DNA of 34,731 nucleotides, taken from positions 30,059 to 64,789 of the forward strand of contig JACDHA010000005.1 of NCBI GenBank assembly GCA_013821315.1. The letters are read 5' to 3'. Position numbers and translations under genes: made by a program. Below the pieces are notes generated by a model that had not been told where the DNA came from, ran no database searches, and saw only the letters and a list, made by a program, of their open reading frames with translations. Positions within the stretch are counted from its first letter, which is position 1; every line of letters starts with the position of its first letter. This document shows positions 8,118-17,335 of this stretch, in pieces. Origin of the DNA: Candidatus Dependentiae bacterium (GTDB lineage Bacteria; Babelota; Babeliae; Babelales; Babelaceae).

Positions 8118-9827
8118 ATGGAGAAGACCAACGATATAAAAGTATTGCGCCATTCGGCTGCGCATCTACTTGCACATGCTCTTATAGAACTTTTTCCCGA
8201 TACGCAACTTACTCTCGGTCCTGCTACTGAAGAAGGCTTTTTTTACGATGTGCTTCCTGCGCGTAACTTTAAAGAAGATGATTTAGTGCTTATCGAAGAG
8301 CGTATGCGCCAGATAGTTGCCCGCAACTTGCCGCTTGAGCATGCTGACGTTTCAAAGCATAGTGCGCGAGAACTTTATAAAAATAACCCCTTTAAACTTG
8401 AGCTCATTGATAATATACCTGGTGATACGGTAGGTCTAGCAGTTCAAGGAGATTTTAAAGATCTGTGTCGTGGTGGCCATGTGGCCTCAACAGGGGATAT
8501 ACAGCATTTTAAACTGCTTGGCATTTCGGGCTCTTACTGGCGCGCAGATAAAAAAAATCAGGCGTTACAGCGTATACATGGTACTGCATTTTTCACTCAA
8601 AAAGACCTTGAAGATGCTGACCTTCGTCGTGAAGAATTGCTTAAATACGATCACAGAAAGATCGGCAAGCAACTTGATATGTTTTCTTTTCATGAAGAAG
8701 GTGTCGGGTTTCCGTTTTTTCACCCTAAAGGCAAGCTTGTTATTAATACTCTTATAACGTATATGCGTAAGTTGCATGTTGAGTATAATTACCAAGAAGT
8801 ATCAACTCCTACTATGCTTAGCGATGAGTTGTGGCGTCGTTCAGGCCATTATGCTCATTACAAAGAAAATATGTATTTTACTTGCGTAGATGATCAAAGT
8901 TACGCTATTAAGCCTATGAACTGCCCTGGTTCTATTTTAATTTACCGTAATAGACCACGTTCTTATCGAGAGCTGCCTCTTAAGCTTGCTGAATTTGGGC
9001 ATGTCCATAGACATGAGCTTTCAGGAGTGCTCCATGGATTACTACGTGTACGTGCGTTTACTCAAGATGACGCTCACATTTATTGTACTCTCGATCAAAT
9101 AGAGCAAGAAATAAAATCTATTATGGATATAGCTTTTAGAGTGCTTAAAAAGTGTGAATTTACTGATATTAAGCTTGCTATATCTACTAAACCCGAAAAA
9201 GCTATTGGTAGCGAAGAAACCTGGCAAAAAGCAACTGATTCACTTAAAAATGCATTAGACTCTCTTGGCCATGTATACACTATAGCTGAAGGTGATGGAG
9301 CTTTTTATGGGCCTAAAATTGAGATTATGATCAAAGATTCTATGGGACGTCAGTGGACGTGTGGTACAGCGCAAGTTGACTTTTTCCAATCAGAAAATTT
9401 TGATTTAAGCTATGTAAGTTCTGCAGGCGTGCATGAGCGACCAGTTATTATTCATCAGGCTATTTATGGATCGTTAGAGCGCTTTTTTGCTATTTTACTT
9501 GAGCATTATAAAGGGCATTTACCGTTTTGGGTTGCACCAGTGCAAGCACGCGTTTTGACTATTACTGACGCTCAAAAACCTTACGCAGAAGAGATAGTTG
9601 CTAAACTTAAAGAGCATGGTTTACGTGTTGAAATGGATAAATCATCCGATCCTATTTCAGCTAAAATTAAAGATGCACAGATTGACAAAATACCCTGGAT
9701 GTTGGTATTAGGTCAAAAAGAGGTTACACAAAATACGGTAACGTTGCGACTTAATGATGGCACTCAGCAATTTGGCGTACAACTTGATGACTTGATAATT
9801 AAAGCACAATTGCTTAATGCTTTGTAA
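8118..9827 (+). CDS. thrS: Threonyl-tRNA synthetase without TGS domain
   Basis: A 569-residue class II synthetase that charges tRNA-Thr. It begins directly with the editing (second additional) domain: HSAAH at 12-16 and CRGGH at 117-121 supply the zinc-type editing residues. The catalytic core has motif 2 (RSYRELPLKLAEFGHVHRHE), MNCPG with zinc ligand Cys269, RVRAFTQDDAHIYC, and motif 3 GSLERFFAILLEHY. The anticodon-binding domain follows from about residue 465 (VAPVQARVLTI). The usual ~60-residue N-terminal TGS domain is absent, which explains the length (E. coli about 640). The start has TTAGGA about 8 nt upstream. It is not followed by infC-rpmI-rplT as in many bacteria. Confidence 0.96.
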   Translation: MEKTNDIKVLRHSAAHLLAHALIELFPDTQLTLGPATEEGFFYDVLPARNFKEDDLVLIEERMRQIVARNLPLEHADVSKHSARELYKNNPFKLELIDNIPGDTVGLAVQGDFKDLCRGGHVASTGDIQHFKLLGISGSYWRADKKNQALQRIHGTAFFTQKDLEDADLRREELLKYDHRKIGKQLDMFSFHEEGVGFPFFHPKGKLVINTLITYMRKLHVEYNYQEVSTPTMLSDELWRRSGHYAHYKENMYFTCVDDQSYAIKPMNCPGSILIYRNRPRSYRELPLKLAEFGHVHRHELSGVLHGLLRVRAFTQDDAHIYCTLDQIEQEIKSIMDIAFRVLKKCEFTDIKLAISTKPEKAIGSEETWQKATDSLKNALDSLGHVYTIAEGDGAFYGPKIEIMIKDSMGRQWTCGTAQVDFFQSENFDLSYVSSAGVHERPVIIHQAIYGSLERFFAILLEHYKGHLPFWVAPVQARVLTITDAQKPYAEEIVAKLKEHGLRVEMDKSSDPISAKIKDAQIDKIPWMLVLGQKEVTQNTVTLRLNDGTQQFGVQLDDLIIKAQLLNAL

Positions 9828-9880
9828 GAGTGCTTTAATAGTTATTTTTATTTTATTTATTTTTATTTAAGGATACGAAT

Positions 9881-11236
9881 ATGACTACTTTTATAGAGAG
9901 TCTTTCTTACGGGGTAAAAGCAACAAACGATTTCGTATGGGGCTGGCCGTTAATTATATTTTTTATTGCTATAGGACTTATTGCAACATTTGCTTTAGAC
10001 TTTGTGCAATTTAGGTACTTTTTTAAAGCATGGCGCCTAGTTCTTGCTCCTCAAGAGCAGGTTAAGGCCGAGTCTGCTGACATGAACCCTTTTCAAGCTT
10101 TTGTAAATGCTTTAAGTACCAGTATCGGTAATGGTAGTTTGGCGGGTATGGCAACTGCAGTACACGAAGGTGGCCCTGGGGCTGCTTTTTGGATCTTTGT
10201 GTTAGGGTTTTTTGAGTTACCTATTAGATTTAGTGAAGTATATCTAAGTAATGCGTTTGAAGGTGGTGGCAGCTCTATAGTTACTGGTGGTCCTATGCTG
10301 TATCTTAAAAAGGTACCAGGCAGAGCTTTATTGCCAGCATTTTACGCATTTTTTTGTTTGATGCTTAGCTTTGTAAGCGGTAATATTATACAATCGAACT
10401 CAGTAAGTAACGGGCTACAATCTATACTACCTGTTAATAGCTATATTATTGCAGCAGTTATTTGTGCTTTTGTTGCTTATGTTGTGCTTGGTGGTGCTGC
10501 ACGTATTGTTAAAATATCTGAAGCTATAGTACCTATAAAAGTAGGACTCTTTTTCGTTTCAGCTCTTTTGCTTTTAGGCTATCATTGGGCAGGCTTAGGC
10601 CATGCTTTAATGGTTATTATTCAAAGTGCTTTTACCCCCCAAGCTGTTAAAGGCGCGCTTATCGGTACAACGCTTCAATCGGCACTGCGTTTTGGTATAT
10701 CTCGTTCTTTAAATGCCTCTGAAGTTGGCCTTGGTACCGCTGCAGTGTTTTTTGGCTCAACAGGCAGCAAGAACCCAGTAGAGAATGGTATTATGTCTAT
10801 GGTTTCAGCTTTTATAAGTAATTACTTGGTCTGCTTTGTGCTTGCCTTGCTCATAGTAGTTACTGGTGTGTGGACTCATCAAGATGTGACAAGCATAGCA
10901 TTAACAACTGAAGCTTTTGGTACATTGTATGGTTCGTTTGCTGGTTGGTTGGTTACTGCGCTTTCAGTAATTTTTGGTATTGGCGTGTTGGTAGCTTATG
11001 CCTATATTGGGCGTGAATGTTGGAGCTACTTAACCGGTGGCAGATTTTTACTTGCATATTCACTCGTATATTGTGCTTTAGCTTTTGTGGGTTCTCTTGC
11101 TAAGGTGCAGCTTGTATGGGACGCAGTAGATATTGTTAACGCTGGTCTTATGCTAATTAATTTATACGCTATAGCTGTTTTAATGCCTAAAATACGACAA
11201 GCAGTTCTGACCTATAAAAAAGGTAAAGCGGCTTAA
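9881..11236 (+). CDS. AGCS-family sodium:alanine/glycine symporter
   Basis: A 451-residue polytopic inner-membrane protein with about ten to eleven hydrophobic segments. The signature STSIGNGSLAGMATAVHEGG (residues about 79-98) followed by PGAAFWIFVLGFFE corresponds to the AGCS block GNIAGVATA..GGPGAxFWMW, and LGGAARIVKISEAIVPIK matches the second family block. Members import Ala, Gly or related small amino acids with Na+. Placed 53 nt after thrS with its own AAGGATACGAAT ribosome site, it is probably co-transcribed with thrS. This fits a parasite that takes amino acids from its host. The exact substrate cannot be read from sequence. Confidence 0.92.
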   Translation: MTTFIESLSYGVKATNDFVWGWPLIIFFIAIGLIATFALDFVQFRYFFKAWRLVLAPQEQVKAESADMNPFQAFVNALSTSIGNGSLAGMATAVHEGGPGAAFWIFVLGFFELPIRFSEVYLSNAFEGGGSSIVTGGPMLYLKKVPGRALLPAFYAFFCLMLSFVSGNIIQSNSVSNGLQSILPVNSYIIAAVICAFVAYVVLGGAARIVKISEAIVPIKVGLFFVSALLLLGYHWAGLGHALMVIIQSAFTPQAVKGALIGTTLQSALRFGISRSLNASEVGLGTAAVFFGSTGSKNPVENGIMSMVSAFISNYLVCFVLALLIVVTGVWTHQDVTSIALTTEAFGTLYGSFAGWLVTALSVIFGIGVLVAYAYIGRECWSYLTGGRFLLAYSLVYCALAFVGSLAKVQLVWDAVDIVNAGLMLINLYAIAVLMPKIRQAVLTYKKGKAA

Positions 11237-11266
11237 AATATACTCAAACAACTACCTAAATTGATT

Positions 11267-11292
11267 AAGCTCCCAGAAATGGGAGCTTTTTT
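11267..11292 (+). terminator. Intrinsic terminator after the AGCS symporter
   Basis: A 9-bp perfect stem AAGCTCCCA/TGGGAGCTT with GAAA tetraloop, followed by T4, 30 nt after the stop codon. Confidence 0.92.
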
Positions 11293-11381
11293 ATTTTGCG
11301 TGAACAAACAGATAGTAGTGTGAATTAGGGTTGGTTAACTGCATGTTTAAACTTATTTAAACTTACTTATATATTATTAAT

Positions 11382-11477
11382 ATGATTAGGTTGGCAATAA
11401 TTAGAGAAGCAGCAAATATTTTAGATGTGGCTACATCGACTTTACAATCAGTTTTTATTACTTTAGCATATTATTAG
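11382..11477 (+). pseudogene. Remnant of IS607-type serine recombinase TnpA (MerR-like HTH only)
   Basis: A 31-codon frame reads IREAANILDVATSTLQ near its start, closely resembling the MerR-type helix-turn-helix that opens IS607 TnpA, then stops at 11475. A further stretch up to tnpB (GLKPDQKTELIILN in another frame, 11477-11520) may be the decayed rest. No serine-recombinase catalytic domain remains between 11382 and 11537, so transposition would need a TnpA in trans. Confidence 0.5.
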
Positions 11478-11537
11478 GTCTAAAGCCTGATCAAAAAACT
11501 GAGCTGATAATCTTAAACAGAGTATACAAAAAATATA

Positions 11538-12905
11538 ATGAAACAAGTTACTGTTGCAGTTAAGTTGCGCTTGCATCCTAATTTGCTAGCTATATCATGC
11601 CTTGATGATCAATCACGTAAATGTAACTCTTTGTATAATAAAGTACTAGAAAGAGCAAACCAGCTTAAAGATCAGTTTAAAAAAACAGGTGATCTTGAAA
11701 GTAGTAAAATACTGTATAGTCCCCGAGGACTAAGAAATCTAGTTCCTGGTATAAAAGAAGAATACCCTTACCTTAAAAGTGTCTACTCAGCCCCTCTTAA
11801 AAATACAGCTTTACGTGTTACTGATGCTATTAAAGCATATCAACAATCTCGCAAAGGCAAGCGTGCTGGTGCTAAAACAGGATGGCCTGGTTTTAGATCC
11901 TGGTCATCATCATGGTTTTCTTTGCTTTATGATGAGCCAACTAAAGGTTATCGATTTGAAGGAAATAATCTTGTGCTCTCACTTGGTACAGGAATTGAGA
12001 AAAAGCGCCATTCTCTTATGGTACCCATTAGTGATATACATGCTCTTGAAGGTAAAGAAATTCGTAACTTGCGTATTGTAAAAGAGTCAGGGGTTTTTAG
12101 TGCAGTAGTAACGGTAATACGTTCACTACCAGAGACAAAACCCATTAAAAAAATACTTGCTTTAGATCCTAATCATAAAAATTTTGCTTATGGTGTTGAT
12201 AATGAAGGTAAAGCTGTAGAAATTGCCGCACCATTTTGGTTGAAAGCATTTGATGTGCGATTAGATGAATTAAAATCAAAGTTGGATCGCTGCAAAAAGA
12301 AATCATACCTTGTACCTGTGGTTGATATTCAAGGAGCTATTGTCAAACAGCGATGGCAACCATCGCGCCGTTATGCTAAAATAGCTGCTGTGTATGCTAA
12401 AACCCTTACAAAACGACGAGAACTTACTAAGTTGTTTTGTTATAGACTTGCTAGCTATTTTTACAAACACTACGATTTAGTAGCTGTTGGAGACTATACA
12501 CCACGCGGTAACGGCATAACAACGCCCATGAGAAGAGCAATGAACAATCGCTCGCTTATTGGTCGGTTTAAAGAAGTTCTTTCTTGGGTAGCACTTAAAT
12601 CAGGCAAGTCCTATCATGAGTTTGCCGAAAAAGGGACTACAAGAACTTGCCATGCTTGTGACTTTATTGTGCCCAATGGCCTTGCACCCCATATACGTCA
12701 ATGGACGTGTCCATCATGCTCAGCACACCACATTCGTGATGAAAATGCTGCATGCAATGGACTAAGAAAGACCCTGCGGGACCTTTCACTAAAAAGCAAA
12801 GAGTTATCTTTGCCAGTGCCCAGCTCGGGCCATGTTCTTATACAAGAACGTTGGGCTTGGAGAGTTCTATCTAGTGGTGCTTTATGCATTGCGGGGATAC
12901 AATAG
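11538..12905 (+). CDS. tnpB: TnpB RNA-guided endonuclease (OrfB, IS607-like)
   Basis: A 455-residue TnpB, the ancestor family of Cas12 nucleases, with an N-terminal helical/wedge region (MKQVTVAVKLRLHP) and a split RuvC domain. RuvC-I is ILALDPN with Asp210. The zinc ribbon is CHAC (371-374) ... CPSC (391-394). RuvC-III is IRDENAACN with Asp401. At RuvC-II the usual Glu (as in VIEDLN) is Gly318-Asp319 (VAVGDYTP), while Glu364 in FAEKGTTRTC, just before the zinc ribbon, occupies the place where relocated-acid TnpB lineages carry Glu. The frame is intact, so the nuclease may be active even though tnpA is a remnant. The ~35-residue tail after 420 is unusual. The ATG at 11538 lacks a clear ribosome site. 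Confidence 0.88.
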   Translation: MKQVTVAVKLRLHPNLLAISCLDDQSRKCNSLYNKVLERANQLKDQFKKTGDLESSKILYSPRGLRNLVPGIKEEYPYLKSVYSAPLKNTALRVTDAIKAYQQSRKGKRAGAKTGWPGFRSWSSSWFSLLYDEPTKGYRFEGNNLVLSLGTGIEKKRHSLMVPISDIHALEGKEIRNLRIVKESGVFSAVVTVIRSLPETKPIKKILALDPNHKNFAYGVDNEGKAVEIAAPFWLKAFDVRLDELKSKLDRCKKKSYLVPVVDIQGAIVKQRWQPSRRYAKIAAVYAKTLTKRRELTKLFCYRLASYFYKHYDLVAVGDYTPRGNGITTPMRRAMNNRSLIGRFKEVLSWVALKSGKSYHEFAEKGTTRTCHACDFIVPNGLAPHIRQWTCPSCSAHHIRDENAACNGLRKTLRDLSLKSKELSLPVPSSGHVLIQERWAWRVLSSGALCIAGIQ

Positions 12906-12958
12906 CACTCTATGTGCATCTTCAAGAAATTAAAACTGAGTGCGTGATAGCATCAGAT

Positions 12959-12994
12959 CAAAAGTTACCTATAAATACGTTTAAGTAACTTTTG
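12959..12994 (+). other. Hairpin downstream of tnpB (element end or omega-RNA part)
   Basis: A perfect 10-bp stem CAAAAGTTAC/GTAACTTTTG with a 16-nt loop, 54 nt after the tnpB stop and without a T-run. TnpB guide RNAs derive from the 3' end of tnpB and the right end of the element, so the hairpin may mark one of these. It could alternatively be a weak terminator. Confidence 0.35.
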
Positions 12995-13083
12995 AAGAGC
13001 GGCTGTTGCAGTTTGTTATTATATTGGTAAAGTGAAATTAAGTGAGGTTTATTTTATCTTATAATTCTAAATGGAGTGACTCT

Positions 13084-13416
13084 ATGAAATTCTTAAAATT
13101 AGCGGCTTTGAGCCTACTTACTATTTCTTGTGTATCTACACAGGCTTTTCAATTATTTGCGTCAAAAGAAGATAAAGCTTTTGTTAAAGCAGTAAGACAA
13201 GGTAACGTTGAAACTTTTGAGCGTCTTTATACAACTGTAAGCCAAAAAGCATGTGATAAAGCAATTAAAATTGCTGCACGTCACCGCAATATGGATCTTT
13301 TTTACAAGATTAAGCCTCGTGCAAGCCAAAAAGGTTTTGCAAGCGCTGTACGTTCATTAGAGCGTCGTGGTTTAGCTCATACCCATAATCACACAATGGC
13401 TATTTTTACTCGATAA
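13084..13416 (+). CDS. Small secreted basic protein
   Basis: A 110-residue protein with a clear signal peptide (MKFLKLAALSLLTISC, cleavage near STQA-F). The mature part is helical and basic: AFVKAVRQGNVETFERLY, KACDKAIKIAARHRNMDLFY and GFASAVRSLERRGLAH are three units of ankyrin-like helix spacing, without the ankyrin consensus turns. It could be a degenerate ankyrin/helical repeat. An open frame extends upstream to a GTG at 13042, but GGAG 7-11 nt before the ATG at 13084 and the signal peptide set the start. Function unknown. Confidence 0.8.
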   Translation: MKFLKLAALSLLTISCVSTQAFQLFASKEDKAFVKAVRQGNVETFERLYTTVSQKACDKAIKIAARHRNMDLFYKIKPRASQKGFASAVRSLERRGLAHTHNHTMAIFTR

Positions 13417-13433
13417 TCTCAAGATTGTTTAGG

Positions 13434-13459
13434 ATGGGCGGTTTTATCCGCCCATTTTT
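13434..13459 (+). terminator. Intrinsic terminator
   Basis: An 8-bp stem ATGGGCGG/CCGCCCAT with a TTTTAT loop followed by T5, 18 nt after the stop of the small secreted protein gene. Confidence 0.92.
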
Positions 13460-13563
13460 GTTTGTAAAACTTACCAGTCGCGCTATACTCAAAATACTAA
13501 GCATAGTAAAAGTTACGTATTAAAAGTTTCGTCTTTAGCATAGGTTGAAAAACTACATATATT

Positions 13564-15027
13564 ATGAGTACTATTACCATTCCTTCACTTTATCCAGTTA
13601 CCTGTCACACTGACCATGTTGGTCCCGGATCAACCTTTGTTGTTATACAAGGTATGAAAGAAGACGGCAGTGTGTATATTCCTCGTGCTTTAGAAAGAGG
13701 TGCTACGCGTATTGTTATTCAAGAAAACGTTGAGTTGTCACTTGAATTGCAAGAATTATTAGAAAAAAAGCATGCAGAGCTTATAAAAGTGGCTGATACT
13801 CGTAAAGCACTCGCTCTTTTAAGTGCTCAAGCGCTTAATTACCCAGCGCGATCATTGCGTATTATAGCCATTACGGGTACTAAAGGTAAATCAACTACAG
13901 CGTTTCTCGTTGAGCATTTACTTAAAACGGCTGGCTACAAAACCGCTCTGCTTACCACAGTGAAAAATAAGATTTTGGACGTTGAATTTAAAACTGAGCT
14001 TACCACTCAACAGCCTGATTATTTACATATGTTTTTTTCAGTATGTAAGCAACAACATATAGACTATGTAGTAATGGAGGTTGCAGCACAAGCCCTTACC
14101 CTTTCACGCGTAGCTGGCCTTTCGTTTGATGCTCTTCTGTTTACTAATTTTAGTGCAGAACATGCAGAATTTTATAAAAAAATAGACGATTATTTTGATG
14201 CTAAAGCTGCTCTTTGCAATTACTTAAAGGCAGGTGCTCCTGCAATACTTAATGCTGATGATACGCGTATCTGGCACTTAGGGAGTCAATTAGGAAGAGT
14301 TATTTCTTTTGGCTTAGGCCAATGGGCAGATGTCACTGCTTTAGTGCAGGCAAATAACTTACAGGGCATTGAGGCTCAAATAGTTACGCCTACAGAAAAA
14401 TTTCCAGTTACCGTTCCTGCATTAGTGGGTACTTTTAACGTATATAATATTCTAGCTGCTGTTGGTTTAGTTCAAGCCCTAGGTGTAGCAATTAACTCAA
14501 TACAGCAAGGCTTACTTTCTTTTAAAGGTGTACCTGGTAGATTAGAACGCTTTGTTTTAAGAAATGGGGCAAAGGCGTTTATTGATTTTGCTCATAATCC
14601 TTCATCGTATGAAGCAGTGCTTTCAACATTAAGGCCTTTAAGTCCTCATTTGATAGTAGTATGTGGTGCTGGTGGTGATAGAGATGCCACTAAAAGGCCA
14701 CTTATGGGCCGTATAGCTGCCCAGTTTGCTGATGTTGTTATGGTAACTTCCGATAATCCACGATCAGAAGATCCTCAAGAGATCATAAATCAAGTAGTAG
14801 CAGGTATTGCCGCTCGTGATTTGCCTAAGGTACATAAAGAGATTGATCGTGAGATTGCTATTAAAAAGGCGTACGGCCTTTCTCATGCTGATAGTATGCT
14901 CGTATTACTTGGTAAAGGACCGGACGAATATCAGATTATTAAAGGGGTAAAACATCCTTTTAGTGAGTCCGCACTCCTTAAATCACTGCAAAAAGATGCA
15001 GCTATTACAACGATTAATCTTTTTTAA
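13564..15027 (+). CDS. murE: UDP-MurNAc-tripeptide synthetase MurE
   Basis: A 487-residue Mur ligase that adds the third peptidoglycan amino acid to UDP-MurNAc-L-Ala-D-Glu. Seen: ATP-binding GTKGKST (105-111), the region with the carbamylated-Lys candidate DAKAAL (Lys214), the C-terminal-domain linker GVPGRLERF (322-330), AHNPSS (343-348), and DNPR (397-400), the motif that recognises meso-diaminopimelate. The substrate is therefore probably meso-DAP. The usual RDHLD after LFTN is AEHAE here (198-202), a variant worth noting. The start at 13564 has no good ribosome site close by. Its presence shows the organism makes or once made peptidoglycan. Confidence 0.95.
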   Translation: MSTITIPSLYPVTCHTDHVGPGSTFVVIQGMKEDGSVYIPRALERGATRIVIQENVELSLELQELLEKKHAELIKVADTRKALALLSAQALNYPARSLRIIAITGTKGKSTTAFLVEHLLKTAGYKTALLTTVKNKILDVEFKTELTTQQPDYLHMFFSVCKQQHIDYVVMEVAAQALTLSRVAGLSFDALLFTNFSAEHAEFYKKIDDYFDAKAALCNYLKAGAPAILNADDTRIWHLGSQLGRVISFGLGQWADVTALVQANNLQGIEAQIVTPTEKFPVTVPALVGTFNVYNILAAVGLVQALGVAINSIQQGLLSFKGVPGRLERFVLRNGAKAFIDFAHNPSSYEAVLSTLRPLSPHLIVVCGAGGDRDATKRPLMGRIAAQFADVVMVTSDNPRSEDPQEIINQVVAGIAARDLPKVHKEIDREIAIKKAYGLSHADSMLVLLGKGPDEYQIIKGVKHPFSESALLKSLQKDAAITTINLF

Positions 15028-15048
15028 CAGCGATTTGGTAGTTGAAAT

Positions 15049-15079
15049 TAGACAAACCTGCAAAAAAAAGTAATATAAT
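15049..15079 (+). promoter_or_regulatory. Putative hppA promoter
   Basis: TAGACA (15049-15054), a long 19-nt spacer and a consensus TATAAT (15074-15079), about 98 nt upstream of the hppA ATG. The -10 is good; the -35 and spacing are suboptimal. Confidence 0.35.
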
Positions 15080-15176
15080 AAGTTACAAGCCAAGCGCTTA
15101 GAAAAAAATTAGCTCTAATGCTAAGATACGTGTCAACCCTCATATTACTAACACCAACTTTTCATGTGGAGACGGT

Positions 15177-17177
15177 ATGATTACCATTCCTTCTTTTCTT
15201 ACCGCTATAGTGGTCTCGTGTGGGGCTGGCTTTGCGGTACTCTTTTTTTTACTCTATAAAATTCGTCAACTGCGTGTTGATAATGAGCGTGCAGCAGAAA
15301 TTGCTCATGCTATTAAAACAGGCGCATTTACGTTTTTATTTGAAGAGTATAAGGTTATTAGCTTTGTAGTTGTGCCTTTGGCAGCGCTCATTGCTTTTAA
15401 GACAACGCCTTTGGCAGCTATCTGCTTTTTATCAGGATCCATGCTTTCGTTGCTTGCTGGTCTTATTGGTATGTCGGCAGCTACTGATGCTAACGTACGT
15501 ACTACTATTGCAGCAAAAGATCACGGTGAACGTGCAGCTTTTATGGTAGCCTTTTTTGGCGGCGGCGTAATGGGCTTTGCTGTTGCAAGTTTTGGTATTC
15601 TAGGTCTAGGCTTATTGCTTTATCTTTTTGGTAATGCAGCTGACTTTGTGTTTTTACTTTCTTGCTTTGGCTTTGGCGCTTCACTTGTTGCCTTCTTTGC
15701 GCGTGTTGGTGGCGGTATTTATACCAAATCAGCAGACGTTGGTGCAGATTTAGTGGGTAAGCTTGAAGCAGGTATTCCTGAGGATGATCCACGTAATCCA
15801 GCAGTTATTGCTGATAACGTAGGTGATTGCGTTGGTGATACTGCAGGTATGGGAGCTGATATTTATGAGTCATACGTAGGCGCTATGATTGGTGCTATGG
15901 TTCTTGCAATAAATAAGTATCCAGGTGCTTTTGAGTATGTTAGTTTACCTATTATGCTTTCAGTGCTTGGTCTAGCTGGTTCGTTAGTTGGACTACTTGC
16001 TAATACTATAATACGTGCTGAACCTGCTGCTATGCTTCGTAATGCTACGTATATTGCTATAACTTCATTTGGTGTTTTTGCTTTCTTTTATATGAGATGG
16101 CTTGGCATTGGTGGCCAATTTGTCCCTGGAGATTTAATATGGTCAGTGCTTGTCGGTTGTCTTGCAGGTATTGTCATTGGTGCTATAACTGAATATTATA
16201 CAGGCGGTGCTCCAGTAAGAAGACTTGCTGAAATCTCTCGTTCAGGCGCAGCTACTAATTTGATTTACGGTCTTTCTGTTGGTATGGAGTCAACAGCACT
16301 TCCAGTAATTATTCTTGCTTTTGGTGTATTTATATCGTATGTGTTTGGTGGCGGTCTTTTTGGTGTTGCTCTGTCAGCAGTTTCTATGCTTGCAACAGTG
16401 GGTATAGTAATGACCGTTGATGGCTATGGTCCTATAGCTGATAATGCTGGCGGTATAGCAGAAATGGCCGGCTTTGGTTCTTCTGTGCGTACTATTACTG
16501 ATAAGCTTGATGCACTTGGCAATACTACTGCTGCTATAGGTAAAGGCGTAGCTATCGGATCGGCATTACTTGCTGCTCTTGGTATGTTTGCAGCTTATGG
16601 TGAAGAAGCAGGTATTCAAGTACTTGATATTATGCAAATTGAAGTCTTGGTAGGCTTATTTATTGGTGGTGTGCTTCCGTTTGTTATTTCAGCGTTAACT
16701 ATGCGTTCTGTAGGATCAGCTGCTTTAAAAATGGTGATGGAAGTTCGTCGTCAATTTAAAGAAATTCCAGGTCTTTTAGAAGGTACGGCTAAACCGGATT
16801 ATAAACGTTGTATTGCTATTAGTACACAAGCGGCATTGCATGAAATGTTGCTTCCTGGTTTAATTACCGTTGCTGTTCCTGTAATTGTATTTTATAGCAG
16901 ACTAGGCAAATATGGTCTTGGTGGTGTATTAGTGGGTGCTACTCTTTCTGGTGTACTGCTTGCTCTTATGATGGCTAATGGCGGTGGAGCTTGGGATAAT
17001 GCTAAAAAATATATCGAAGCAGGTAATTTGGGCGGTAAAGGCTCAGATGCTCATAGAGCAGCCGTTGTTGGTGATACGGTAGGAGATCCATTTAAGGACA
17101 CTTCTGGTCCAGCACTTAATATTTTAATTAAACTTATGTCTGTTATAGCTTTACTTCTTGTATCAATGAGTAAGTAA
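15177..17177 (+). CDS. hppA: Membrane-bound cation-pumping pyrophosphatase (K+-dependent type)
   Basis: A 666-residue polytopic protein (about 16 membrane segments) coupling PPi hydrolysis to H+ and/or Na+ export. Substrate-binding motifs are all present: [14 protein letters not shown] (182-195), [16 protein letters not shown] (213-228), a middle [13 protein letters not shown] and the C-terminal [24 protein letters not shown] (448-457) has Ala and Gly where K+-independent enzymes carry Lys and Thr (GNTTKAVTKG), so this is the K+-dependent class. Whether it pumps Na+, H+ or both cannot be decided here. GTGGAGACGGT is a good ribosome site. It recovers energy from PPi released by biosynthesis, useful in a host-dependent cell. 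Confidence 0.96.
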   Translation: MITIPSFLTAIVVSCGAGFAVLFFLLYKIRQLRVDNERAAEIAHAIKTGAFTFLFEEYKVISFVVVPLAALIAFKTTPLAAICFLSGSMLSLLAGLIGMSAATDANVRTTIAAKDHGERAAFMVAFFGGGVMGFAVASFGILGLGLLLYLFGNAADFVFLLSCFGFGASLVAFFARVGGGIYTKSADVGADLVGKLEAGIPEDDPRNPAVIADNVGDCVGDTAGMGADIYESYVGAMIGAMVLAINKYPGAFEYVSLPIMLSVLGLAGSLVGLLANTIIRAEPAAMLRNATYIAITSFGVFAFFYMRWLGIGGQFVPGDLIWSVLVGCLAGIVIGAITEYYTGGAPVRRLAEISRSGAATNLIYGLSVGMESTALPVIILAFGVFISYVFGGGLFGVALSAVSMLATVGIVMTVDGYGPIADNAGGIAEMAGFGSSVRTITDKLDALGNTTAAIGKGVAIGSALLAALGMFAAYGEEAGIQVLDIMQIEVLVGLFIGGVLPFVISALTMRSVGSAALKMVMEVRRQFKEIPGLLEGTAKPDYKRCIAISTQAALHEMLLPGLITVAVPVIVFYSRLGKYGLGGVLVGATLSGVLLALMMANGGGAWDNAKKYIEAGNLGGKGSDAHRAAVVGDTVGDPFKDTSGPALNILIKLMSVIALLLVSMSK

Positions 17178-17200
17178 TACAATAACAGTTGGAAAATTGT

Positions 17201-17247
17201 ATAAGCAAGAGAACTTTCTATCAGAAAATTCTCTTGCTTATATTTTT
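17201..17247 (+). terminator. Intrinsic terminator 1 after hppA
   Basis: A 13-bp perfect stem ATAAGCAAGAGAA (17201-17213) / TTCTCTTGCTTAT (17229-17241), with further internal pairing in the loop, followed by ATTTTT. Confidence 0.9.
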
Positions 17248-17257
17248 ATCTCTCTAC

Positions 17258-17286
17258 AGGGTGCCTGACACGGGTACCCTTTTTTT
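17258..17286 (+). terminator. Intrinsic terminator 2 after hppA
   Basis: AGGGTGCC (17258-17265) pairs with GGTACCCT (17273-17280) including one G-T, followed by T6. It stands 17 nt after the first hairpin, giving a tandem terminator that isolates hppA from the secreted-protein operon. Confidence 0.85.
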
Positions 17287-17335
17287 ATGCTCTTTTTTGA
17301 TTTTATTATAGATATTTTAATAAACAAGCTTTTTA

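Noticed and set aside
17258-17286. GGGTGCCTGACAC as part of a REP-like dispersed palindrome
   Set aside because: Only one copy in the window and it is fully explained as the second hppA terminator.
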